A stretch of DNA of 36,579 nt from assembly GCF_004000805.1 (NCBI RefSeq), contig NZ_BILY01000054.1, forward strand, positions 1 to 36,579, given 5' to 3'. The notes beneath the pieces were generated by a model. That model saw nothing but the letters and a program-made list of their open reading frames with translations, did not search any database and was not told the origin of the DNA. The translations under genes and the position numbers were made by a program. Of this stretch, positions 15,182-22,435 are shown piece by piece (position 1 is the first letter of the stretch; every line of letters starts with the position of its first letter). The stretch is from Paenibacillus glycanilyticus NBRC 16618. GTDB taxonomy: Bacteria > Bacillota > Bacilli > Paenibacillales > Paenibacillaceae.

Positions 15182-15238
15182 CTTGATTCACCTCCTTCAT
15201 AGCATCTTTTCGCCTTTGAGCATTTGGCGGACGAGCGT

Positions 15239-16105
15239 TCATCCCAAAGATTCAAACAGCTTCCGCCCCTCCTGCACCCAGGGGTAAATAAAAATCTGAA
15301 AGGTGTACAGAATCGGGATCCCCGCAATGATAAACAGGAAGTAAGAAGTGGATTCCTTCCGGCTTTCTTTGGCAAGCTCCAGCTTCTCCTTGTAATCCTG
15401 AATGCGCTCGCGTAGAAGCCTGTAATATTCCGGGCTCTCGTGAAGCCGCAGCGAATCAATCGTCTCGACAAAGCTCATGCCGTCATCCGTGCCGATCCGG
15501 TGCTTGAACCGGCGAAGCGCCTGCTCCGCATCGTGATACCATTCGGCAAGCAGCCGTTCGAGGTCCCCGCGCAGCGTCCGGGTATACGGGATGCAACGGG
15601 TCAGCTTGGTATGGATATGAAGGGCCGATTCGGACAGGTACAGCAGCTGGTTGCTCATGAAATAAACTTCCTTCGTAATCCTTTGGGCGCGAAGTCTTCG
15701 GAAAGATCGCAACCAAGGCAAATCCCAATACAAGAGCGCGACCCCCGCAAGCACAAACGTGTAGCACAGCCATGCTCCCCGTTCGATAGACAAGCCGCCG
15801 TAAAGAATAGCAATTGCGGGAAGCAGAAAAAGCAAGATTCTTCTTGCAGCCGAGTACCAAGCAGCATCCGCGGTAACTCCGCAGCCTGCGAGAAGGCTAG
15901 CCCGTTCAATGAAAGCTTCACTCTCCCGCGATAAACGGAGCAGAAGGAGCCACTTGTCCGGCATTTCATCCGTCCGCCAGTTCAAGGCGTCCAGATGGAA
16001 CCATCTCGGCTTCCTTCGGGGCATGGATTGAAGAACCATATAAACGCCCAGGAAGCCAAACAAAAACTCCCCGGCAGCAATAAGCAGACGGATAAACGAC
16101 TCCAA
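15239..16105 (-). CDS. tadC: TadC-like inner-membrane platform protein
   Basis: The 288-aa protein has an N-terminal helix (about 7-25), hydrophobic helices near 88-128 and a C-terminal one near 255-275. The cytoplasmic helical block between them includes SESALHIHTKLTRCIPYTRTLRGDLERLLAEW and resembles T2SF/GspF-like TadC. TadC pairs with TadB to form the platform that the TadA motor drives. The start is TTG 16105, with GGGAGG about 11 bases upstream. It lies 19 bp after tadB. Divergence from typical TadC is considerable, so the name rests on position and topology as well as sequence. Confidence 0.8.
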   Translation of the reverse strand: MESFIRLLIAAGEFLFGFLGVYMVLQSMPRRKPRWFHLDALNWRTDEMPDKWLLLLRLSRESEAFIERASLLAGCGVTADAAWYSAARRILLFLLPAIAILYGGLSIERGAWLCYTFVLAGVALLYWDLPWLRSFRRLRAQRITKEVYFMSNQLLYLSESALHIHTKLTRCIPYTRTLRGDLERLLAEWYHDAEQALRRFKHRIGTDDGMSFVETIDSLRLHESPEYYRLLRERIQDYKEKLELAKESRKESTSYFLFIIAGIPILYTFQIFIYPWVQEGRKLFESLG

Positions 16106-16124
16106 AGGCCAGCAAACCTCCCTT

Positions 16125-17060
16125 CTACATCTTTTTGCGCGACAGCCACAGTCCCATCAGGAAAGAAGCGAAGATAAGAACAATGGCGTTAAGAAGCATG
16201 TCCCTTCCCTGCGGGTCGATCAGGTAGTAGTAATAGGAGTTCTCCCGGTTGTAGCGGACATTGATGCCGATATAAAATGCGAGGAACAGGACCGGCGTAA
16301 AGTTGGCAATCCGGATCTCCAGCAATTTATTTCGCTCCTGCTCGTTCGCCCGCCGCGCCTTGCGCATATCTCCCAGCAGCTCCTTCAGGCTTTCCGCAAT
16401 AGGCGAGCCCTCGGCTAAGGCTACCCGCATAATATTGACGAAGTAGTCACCCCACACATGGCCAAGCGCAGCCGAAAAAATGCGCAGGCTGGCCTCGTCG
16501 TCACCGCGAACCGACAGATTCCGGTACAGCTGTTCGAACACCGACTGCATGGGGCCAAGCAACCTCCTCTCTTCCACCGTGCGCTGCAAAGCCGTTCGAA
16601 CCTGCCGGCCGCCCGTTACCAAATAGCATTGATAGAACAGCTCGATAGCCGGCAAAAAATCCATCTGCAGCTGCATCTGTCTCTGCACAAGCATGGCCCG
16701 CAGGATCGTATAGGGCAGACAGCCGACAACAAGACCGAATAACAGCGTCCCCTTGATGCTCTGAAAAAAGAAACCGCCAACGGCAACCCCGGCAAGCAGG
16801 AGAAGCAAGGACCCGATGACAAGACCGGATGGCTTCAGCTTAAGCTGCAGCGTCTCAAGCAGCTCCGACAAGTGGCGGTATACCCGTTCGAATCTTTTCA
16901 GCTTTTCGGTCAGCCGATAGCCAAGACGGTTCCTCGCCTGATACGTCAGTCTGTCCCTCCGCTCCTGACGTTCCGTCCAGACAAGCAGCAAGCTGGACAA
17001 AGAAATAAACCATAAGCTGAAGAGCAGGAGAGCCGCCGCGGCGATAGACAGCTTAATCAA
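16125..17060 (-). CDS. tadB: TadB-like inner-membrane platform protein
   Basis: The 311-aa protein has an N-terminal helix (1-25), a helix pair near 78-118, a cytoplasmic T2SF domain (about 125-260) and C-terminal helices near 245-310. The T2SF part contains the pattern LFYQCYLVTGGRQVRTALQRT ... GDDEASLRIFSAALGHVWGDYFVNIMRVALAEGSPIAESLKELLGDMRKARR, with the repeated short G-x-P/S turns typical of GspF/TadB (motif segments quoted in part; positions 138-232). The start is TTG 17060, overlapping the tadA stop by 4 bp, with GAGAGGGG upstream. It is the partner of TadC. Confidence 0.85.
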   Translation of the reverse strand: MIKLSIAAAALLLFSLWFISLSSLLLVWTERQERRDRLTYQARNRLGYRLTEKLKRFERVYRHLSELLETLQLKLKPSGLVIGSLLLLLAGVAVGGFFFQSIKGTLLFGLVVGCLPYTILRAMLVQRQMQLQMDFLPAIELFYQCYLVTGGRQVRTALQRTVEERRLLGPMQSVFEQLYRNLSVRGDDEASLRIFSAALGHVWGDYFVNIMRVALAEGSPIAESLKELLGDMRKARRANEQERNKLLEIRIANFTPVLFLAFYIGINVRYNRENSYYYYLIDPQGRDMLLNAIVLIFASFLMGLWLSRKKM

Positions 17061-18424
17061 GTCTGCCAGCCCCTCTCGGAAAGGCGCGCCTTTGCTTTAG
17101 GCGAGGGCTTCTCGGGATATACCCACTGCCCGCTCGGTTCATCAAATCGAGCCCAATCCCGAACTATCACCTCGTTATTCGCCCAGCTCAGCTCACCGAT
17201 TCGTGCAATAACCCGCCTGCCGCCCAAATAACGCATCTCAATTCCCACTTGAGTAACGTATTCCGCAATCCTCTTCGTCAAACGCTCCGGATTCATACCG
17301 CGTCCGTCCAGCATGCACATATCGGTGATCGCTTCCGGCACATCCTCCAGCGTATTGGCATGCACCGTGGTCATACTGCCGGAGTGCCCTCTCGTACATG
17401 CCCTTACGTAAATATTGGCATCCATATCGCGGATCTCGGCATGCACGATGCGCTGAGGGGATTGGCGGAGGGCCAGCTTGAACGCCTGCTCGGCCCGGTG
17501 CTGCGGATCATCCTCGTCCGCTTCGTATTCAACCGTATTTTTCATGGGAAAATCCCTCCCGAGCATCATCTCGAACCTTCCTTCGATCGTGACGATTCGT
17601 TCTTCATCCGGAAGCTCAGCGATCAGAGCCTTCATAAGATGCGTCTTGCCCGAGTTGGTCGGGCCGATTATGACCAGATTAAACCGCGCTTCAAGCACAT
17701 CCAGCAGCATATTTCTCATAGCCGTGCTCAACGTATGGTACGGAGCGGAGCATAAAGCTTCCAGACTGAAGCTGCGCACCGTAAAAAAACGAATCGTAAG
17801 CGTTGGCTTCGACGTAAACCCAAAGCCGGTCATCGTGACGCGCGAGCCGTCCCTCAGCATAACTTCCGCCCACCGCTTCCGCGGATTGATGCGGTCATTG
17901 TTGTACAGCACCAGGTTCTGCTGAATCCTCTCCACGTCCCGCTCATGATCGAAGCGATAGGAAGACAGCATCGTGTGACCGTCCCTTACTTCATAAATCT
18001 GTGAGCCAACAACTTGAATCTCTTCGAGACCGTCCCTCCTGGCCAGTACAAGCTCAAGCACGTTAAGTCCGATTACCTCCGCGAACAAGGCTTCGGCAAG
18101 CGTCGCGTAGGGATGTTTATAGCCGTCCAATTGATGAATGCGAAGACGGATCAGCCTATCGGCTATAATCGCCAGCACCTGTTCCCTTTCCGGCGCAAAG
18201 CCAAGCACGGCCCTGTTCAAGGTCTCGCTGTACTGCCGGCGCTCTTCCTCCGTCAGCCCTCTCGGGGCTGCCAGATAGGACCTGATCTCCTCGGCCAGCC
18301 TTCCAAAATCCGCTCCTCGTCCTGCCGTTTCCCCTCTGTCCAAAGGATCCGTGACCACGGATTGATCCAGCCTCAGCCGCGCAGAATAATCCGACGGTGA
18401 AAACTTGCTTGTCCCCGAATTCAA
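17057..18424 (-). CDS. tadA: TadA/CpaF-like secretion ATPase
   Basis: The 455-aa ATPase is the motor of Tad pilus assembly. Walker A is GPTNSGKT (254-261). The Walker B region is RIVHAEIRDMDA, with Glu330; the usual VGE is replaced by HAE. The His box is TRGHSGSMTTVHANT (344-358). An N-terminal domain of about 230 residues precedes the core, as in CpaF. I start at TTG 18424, which overlaps the tadZ stop in a TTGA; the open frame continues to 18694 but that part lies wholly inside tadZ and has no family similarity. No strong ribosome binding site precedes the TTG, so it may depend on coupled translation. Confidence 0.93.
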   Translation of the reverse strand: MNSGTSKFSPSDYSARLRLDQSVVTDPLDRGETAGRGADFGRLAEEIRSYLAAPRGLTEEERRQYSETLNRAVLGFAPEREQVLAIIADRLIRLRIHQLDGYKHPYATLAEALFAEVIGLNVLELVLARRDGLEEIQVVGSQIYEVRDGHTMLSSYRFDHERDVERIQQNLVLYNNDRINPRKRWAEVMLRDGSRVTMTGFGFTSKPTLTIRFFTVRSFSLEALCSAPYHTLSTAMRNMLLDVLEARFNLVIIGPTNSGKTHLMKALIAELPDEERIVTIEGRFEMMLGRDFPMKNTVEYEADEDDPQHRAEQAFKLALRQSPQRIVHAEIRDMDANIYVRACTRGHSGSMTTVHANTLEDVPEAITDMCMLDGRGMNPERLTKRIAEYVTQVGIEMRYLGGRRVIARIGELSWANNEVIVRDWARFDEPSGQWVYPEKPSPKAKARLSERGWQT

Positions 18425-19269
18425 GAGCCTACACCGTTGCGATGGGCAAGCAGCTTGCGGTACCAAGGCTGCACGGCAAGCGTTGGCGTTACCCTGCGTA
18501 TATGATGACGGTCCATCAACTGTTCCGCGCTCTCCTGCATGGCTAGCTTGCCTGCAGGATCCTCCTTCAGCCACTGCCCGTAATGACCGCTGTCCAGCTG
18601 CGCATAGAATTGATGACCAAACCGTAATTCTCCAAGTTTCGATGTGCCCATTTCTTTGCAAATATCCTTCATGCGATATCCTCCTGTGCTCCATGGCGAG
18701 TAAATGACAACCGTATGGTATTGTTCCGTTGATAGCCCAAACAGCGGCGATACTTGCGAAATCCAGCGTTTTCCGTCTTCCTGAAAGTGGGATAAAGCAT
18801 CGGTAGTGACGATAATGCGCGTATCCGCCTCACGCAGAGCGCATATCGTAGCCGCGTTATCCCAATAAGCTCCTACGTCAATAACAACCATGGAGAACGT
18901 CTGCCCGGCGATCTCCAGCAAATGCTCCATCTCCTCCGGCGAATAAAACTCCGCCTGGTCCCTCAGCAAATTGCCGAACAATACATGCAGATTCGGCATT
19001 CCTCTGACCGGCTGCACCGCGCGCTGCAGCTTATCCGGCGTTAAGGATCCGGACTTCAGCTCCGGCCTCAGCTTGTCCAGCGTCACGACCGGCTCGGCGA
19101 TGCCCAAATACCGGTGAAGCTTTGCGCTTTTTAGATGAAGACATAAATAACCAATCTGCCTGCCGCTTGCTTCCGCCATTCGAAACGCTGCGGCAAAGGC
19201 GGCCGAGGTCGTGCCAATATTCGGCGTAGTCCCGACAAAGGTAATCAAAGGCGACGTTATCGCATTCAT
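18421..19269 (-). CDS. tadZ: TadZ/CpaE-like atypical MinD/ParA-family protein
   Basis: The 282-aa protein has the fold pattern of MinD/ParA ATPases: a P-loop-like start (residues 12-22, GTTPNIGTTS), a strand that ends GYLCLH, Walker B-like MVVIDVG (about 127-133) and a strand VVIYSPWS. Both signature lysines of the deviant Walker A motif are missing (Thr at the GKT position), so classical ATP hydrolysis is unlikely. TadZ proteins mark the pole or site of Tad assembly and are known to have atypical Walker motifs. The start is ATG 19269, sharing ATGA with the cpaB stop. It is the second gene of the operon. Confidence 0.82.
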   Translation of the reverse strand: MNAITSPLITFVGTTPNIGTTSAAFAAAFRMAEASGRQIGYLCLHLKSAKLHRYLGIAEPVVTLDKLRPELKSGSLTPDKLQRAVQPVRGMPNLHVLFGNLLRDQAEFYSPEEMEHLLEIAGQTFSMVVIDVGAYWDNAATICALREADTRIIVTTDALSHFQEDGKRWISQVSPLFGLSTEQYHTVVIYSPWSTGGYRMKDICKEMGTSKLGELRFGHQFYAQLDSGHYGQWLKEDPAGKLAMQESAEQLMDRHHIRRVTPTLAVQPWYRKLLAHRNGVGS

Positions 19270-19979
19270 GTATGCTCCTCCTCCAGGCTCAGGGATTCCG
19301 GACTGTAGGCGATAACCAGCTTATGAAGACCGTCCTTGCAATAACCGTCGATCTGAAGCCACTGCGATTCCGTCAGATTCAAATTAATGTATTCGATCAT
19401 CCCGTTCGCATCGCGCCGGGAAGCATACATCCGTTCCTTATCCCCTTCCGCCAGCGACAGCAGGTTCGGATCCTTCATATTGTCAATTTCCACGTTGCTT
19501 GAGGATTTCACCGACGCTACCGTCACAAGCGAATCAAATATCCGCCTGGAGGGCTCATTCTCGCCTGATAAATAGACGGTTACCTTATCGCCGGCGCGAA
19601 TGCCGTTGGAGATGGAGCGAACGTAATCGCGCGGAATTTGAAAGGTCGACTCCATCCCCGTAGGCAGCAGATGGTACTTATCGATTTTCCAGCCCAGAAT
19701 CGGCTCGTTTGTCCCTAGCGGAATAACAGTCTCCATGCCTACCGCCAGCTTGGCGTCAACAAGCATTTCCTGCTCGTAGCCTTCGCGGGGAATGCGTTTG
19801 TATGCGACATCCGCTTCCGTTAACCGCCTGCCTGCTTCCACAAACTGCTTGGCTACAACAACTTCCACTGTTTCCTCGCGGGTAACCTGCAGCTTCTGCA
19901 GCTGGAACAGGCCATACACCAGAACCCCGGACAACATGGCGGCAAGCAGCCCAATGCCTGCATTTCTCCTTCTGTTCAT
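19266..19979 (-). CDS. cpaB: CpaB/RcpC-like SAF-domain protein
   Basis: The 237-aa protein has an N-terminal membrane helix (about 7-28) and then an SAF domain (about 38-105) with VVVAKQFVEAGRRLTEADV and later IPLGTNEPI. A second beta-rich part (about 110-235) contains IRAGDKVTVYLSG. This matches Flp pilus assembly protein CpaB/RcpC. In Gram-negatives it works with the outer-membrane secretin; with no outer membrane expected here, its job may be cell-wall passage or pilus organisation. The start is ATG 19979, with AGAGAGGGGAGAG upstream. It is the first gene of the nine-gene operon. Confidence 0.85.
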   Translation of the reverse strand: MNRRRNAGIGLLAAMLSGVLVYGLFQLQKLQVTREETVEVVVAKQFVEAGRRLTEADVAYKRIPREGYEQEMLVDAKLAVGMETVIPLGTNEPILGWKIDKYHLLPTGMESTFQIPRDYVRSISNGIRAGDKVTVYLSGENEPSRRIFDSLVTVASVKSSSNVEIDNMKDPNLLSLAEGDKERMYASRRDANGMIEYINLNLTESQWLQIDGYCKDGLHKLVIAYSPESLSLEEEHT

Positions 19980-19999
19980 CGACTCTCCCCTCTCTAATC

Positions 20000-20071
20000 C
20001 ACGGCGAAAAAAAAAGAACGCAGCAGTAGCCTTAATAAGGCTGATCTGCTAGCGTTCTTCGCTAAGCCGTG
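20000..20071 (-). promoter_or_regulatory. tad operon leader hairpin with intrinsic-terminator form (attenuator candidate)
   Basis: Within the leader, AAGAACGC arms (20014-20021 with 20052-20059) enclose a second stem (AGCAG/CTGCT) and a third (AGCCTT/AAGGCT). On the minus strand nine Ts (20007-20015) follow directly, completing an intrinsic terminator upstream of cpaB. CACGGC/GCCGTG (20000-20005 with 20066-20071) can pair around the whole structure. A small competing hairpin, TAGCG-AAGAA-CGCTA, would break the base of the terminator. ndoA already has its own terminator further upstream. Confidence 0.6.
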
Positions 20072-20104
20072 CACGTATATGTAATTTAACAACCAATTGA
20101 CCAT

Positions 20105-20134
20105 ATAATAGCAAATTTATTAAATAGTTGTCTA
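20105..20134 (-). promoter_or_regulatory. promoter of the tad operon
   Basis: On the minus strand TAGACA (20129-20134), an 18-bp spacer and TATTAT (20105-20110) predict a start near 20098, leaving a leader of about 119 nt before cpaB. The promoter is downstream of the ndoA terminator. Confidence 0.65.
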
Positions 20135-20184
20135 TAGATTTTTTTCAAAATTTCCAAAAATTCGCTATTATGCGACGAATCACG

Positions 20185-20219
20185 CAAAAAAACAAGGACA
20201 GCACATGGCTATCCTTGTT
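20185..20219 (-). terminator. intrinsic terminator of ndoA
   Basis: Arms AACAAGGA (20191-20198) and TCCTTGTT (20212-20219), with an inner AGC/GCT pairing, are followed on the minus strand by a T-run (20185-20190 and on). It lies 14 bp after the ndoA stop codon. Confidence 0.88.
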
Positions 20220-20232
20220 CAATCCCTGCGTT

Positions 20233-20583
20233 TTAAAAATCGATTAATCCAACGCTGATCAGCAGAGCATCGTCCACTTTACGCATCGTTTCATCGTCCA
20301 GGTGGGTGATCTTGTCGGTTAAACGCTGCTTGTCGATCGTCCTAATCTGCTCAAGCAGCACGACGGAGTCTCTGTCGAAGCCGTGAGCCGCCGCTTCCAT
20401 TTCAACGTGCGTAGGCAATTTGGCTTTCTGGATTTGCGCCGTAATGGCCGCGACGATAACCGTCGGACTGAAGCGGTTGCCGATATCATTCTGAATGACT
20501 AATACGGGTCTTACTCCGCCCTGTTCCGATCCGACGACTGGTGACAAATCCGCAAAAAACACATCTCCGCGTTTTACGATCAA
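20233..20583 (-). CDS. ndoA: NdoA (MazF/PemK-type) endoribonuclease toxin
   Basis: The 116-aa protein is nearly identical in pattern to B. subtilis EndoA: IVKRGDVFFADLSPVVGSEQGG, RPVLVIQND, NRFSPTVIVAAIT, LPTHVE and DSVVLLEQIRTIDK. EndoA cuts single-stranded RNA at UACAU in B. subtilis. The active-site cleft residues Arg (RPVLV) and Thr (PTVIVAAIT) are kept. It lies 3 bp after its antitoxin, the usual order. The toxin ends in a strong terminator, so tad is a separate unit. Confidence 0.96.
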   Translation of the reverse strand: MIVKRGDVFFADLSPVVGSEQGGVRPVLVIQNDIGNRFSPTVIVAAITAQIQKAKLPTHVEMEAAAHGFDRDSVVLLEQIRTIDKQRLTDKITHLDDETMRKVDDALLISVGLIDF

Positions 20584-20586
20584 CCT

Positions 20587-20868
20587 CTACACCCCGCTTA
20601 CGAGACGGCCTAACGTATGATCGGCTTCTTCCTCCGCTTGAAAAGCTTCGGAGGCCATGTTCAAGTTGATCTTCGCCATTTCCAGATACCCACGCTGCAT
20701 GGACTCACGGATCTGCCGTTTTTTTCGTTCCACAAGATACAGCTTCATGGCCTGCCGAATAAACTCGCTGCGGTTGGAATTTTCCTTGGCGACGATGCCG
20801 TCGACCTCCTCCAGCAATTGATCCGGCAAGCTGATCATGATCCTCTTGGTGTTCTGCATATTGGCCAC
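20587..20868 (-). CDS. ndoAI: NdoAI (MazE-like) ribbon-helix-helix antitoxin
   Basis: The 93-aa protein has an N-terminal ribbon-helix-helix domain (about 8-50) with TKRIMISLPDQLLEEVDGI and NRSEFIRQAMKLYL. A C-terminal toxin-binding tail follows, with YLEMAKINLNMASEAFQAEEE. It neutralises NdoA and probably represses its own promoter. The start is GTG 20868, with GGGGG about 10 bases upstream; ATG 20859 is in frame but too far. The 216-bp gap upstream (20869-21084) shows a possible TTGATA-N17-TGATAA promoter on the minus strand and no gene. Confidence 0.95.
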   Translation of the reverse strand: MANMQNTKRIMISLPDQLLEEVDGIVAKENSNRSEFIRQAMKLYLVERKKRQIRESMQRGYLEMAKINLNMASEAFQAEEEADHTLGRLVSGV

Positions 20869-21084
20869 CGAACTAGCACCCCCAAAACTTTTCCAAAACC
20901 ATTAATATTCATTATTGCATTAATTCGCTGTCACTATACTTTATCATAGCTATGTTATGCGTATATCAAATATGCTGCATGATTTTACTGCATCTCCGAG
21001 CATATCCAAATTTGATTTAACTAATTCGCGATCGACAACGGAAATCCTCTATTTTCGCGAAAAGTTGCGATTAGAAAATAATTC

Positions 21085-22269
21085 CTAACCTAAAACGAGC
21101 GGATTCGATACCGCTGTCACCTGTCCGTCTCTTACATAGACGCGGGGCACGCGGGCTGCCAGCATGCAGGTTACTTCGTAGTTGATCGTTCCAAGCTGCA
21201 CCGCTAGCTCATCCGCCGATATTTCTTCCTCGCCTTGCCGCCCGATCAGCACAACTTCTTCGCCCGGCTCTACGGCTGTATCCGCTGACGCGGGATCCAA
21301 AGCAATCATGCATTGATCCATGCAGATCGTTCCCCGCACAGGCACTTTCACTCCCCGTACAAGCACATGGGCTTTGCCGGTCAGCATCCGGCTGAAGCCG
21401 TCGGCATAACCGATTGGCAGCGTGCCAATGCATTCTTCCTGCTTCGTCACGTACCGGGTACCGTAACTGATTCCCCAGCCGGGAGGCGCCTTCTTCACCA
21501 TGACAACTTCCGACTTGAGCGAAAGCACGGGTTCAAGCTTGATCCGCTCGCGGCTTACTTCATCCGAAGGATACAGACCGTACATGCTGATCCCAAGGCG
21601 AACCATGTCGCCGCCGTATTCCGGCGTATCAATGCCCGCTGCGCTGTTGGCTGCATGAAGGATACGAATCGGGAGCTGATTGCTGCGCACGTACTCCGCA
21701 ACAGCATGAAAACGCTCATATTGCTGGCGGGTATAGCTTTTGTCCGTCTCGTCCGCTTTTGCATAGTGAGTGAACATGCCCTCTATTTCCAGTTGAGGAA
21801 CATCAAGCGCCTTGCCGATAAAAGCAATCGCTTCATCTTTGCCGATAATTCCAAGACGTCCCATTCCGGAATCAATCTTAATATGAGCCTTAAGCTTCTT
21901 GCCGTCGGCATGAGCCGGAAGAGCTGCTGCCGCTTCCAAGATATCCTCGCGAAACAATGCGATGGTAATATCCTTGTCGCGCGCGATAGCGAGCGCATCC
22001 GCCGGAACGAATCCAAGCACGAGAATTGGGGTAGCAATACCGGCATGCCGAAGCTGCAACGCTTCATCCAGAAAGGCTACGCCCAAATAATCAACGCCGA
22101 ACCGCTCTGCTTCGCGGGCAATTTCCACCGCGCCATGCCCGTAAGCGTTCGCTTTGACCGAAGCCATCAGCAATCGCCCTTCAGGCATAGCGCTGCGGAA
22201 TGCATGCAGGTTACGGTTCAGCGCATCAAGCGAAATTTCTACCCTCGTCGGGCGGTAATACGATTCCAA
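21085..22269 (-). CDS. alr: alanine racemase
   Basis: The 394-aa PLP enzyme converts L-alanine to D-alanine for peptidoglycan. The PLP lysine is Lys39 in VKANAYGHG, and the second catalytic base is Tyr269 in GISYGTRY. Other family motifs are MGRLG (about 136), NSAAG and MVRLGISMYG (about 222-231). The start is TTG 22269 (MESYYRPTRV), with GAAGGTG upstream. Length is normal. It follows ydcC and precedes ndoAI-ndoA, as in B. subtilis, and has its own promoter. No clear terminator follows, so some read-through to ndoAI is possible. Confidence 0.96.
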   Translation of the reverse strand: MESYYRPTRVEISLDALNRNLHAFRSAMPEGRLLMASVKANAYGHGAVEIAREAERFGVDYLGVAFLDEALQLRHAGIATPILVLGFVPADALAIARDKDITIALFREDILEAAAALPAHADGKKLKAHIKIDSGMGRLGIIGKDEAIAFIGKALDVPQLEIEGMFTHYAKADETDKSYTRQQYERFHAVAEYVRSNQLPIRILHAANSAAGIDTPEYGGDMVRLGISMYGLYPSDEVSRERIKLEPVLSLKSEVVMVKKAPPGWGISYGTRYVTKQEECIGTLPIGYADGFSRMLTGKAHVLVRGVKVPVRGTICMDQCMIALDPASADTAVEPGEEVVLIGRQGEEEISADELAVQLGTINYEVTCMLAARVPRVYVRDGQVTAVSNPLVLG

Positions 22270-22338
22270 GTCGGTTCACCTTCTCCTCATTCGGCAGCCC
22301 CGAGCAATCCCGAGCAACTGTAAACATCAATAGGATTA

Positions 22339-22367
22339 ATGTTATACGTTGTCGCTTGGGCTGTCAA
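22339..22367 (-). promoter_or_regulatory. promoter of alr
   Basis: On the minus strand TTGACA (22362-22367), a 17-bp spacer and TAACAT (22339-22344) lie 70 bp upstream of alr. The rest of the gap to ydcC shows no gene. Confidence 0.65.
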
Positions 22368-22435
22368 TGAAATGGCGGCCTTAATCGGATAGCACGTCTT
22401 GGAAAAAAATTTCCTTAGCTCCGCTTTTGAAGTGT

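Noticed and set aside
18425..18694. Longer N-terminus for TadA (extra 90 codons open in frame)
   Set aside because: This stretch lies entirely inside tadZ, has irregular composition rich in Cys and Arg, and lacks CpaF similarity. The TTG at 18424 with TTGA overlap gives a normal CpaF length.
20014..20059. Hairpin in the tad leader as merely the ndoA terminator
   Set aside because: ndoA has its own strong terminator at 20185-20219, and a promoter lies between the two hairpins.
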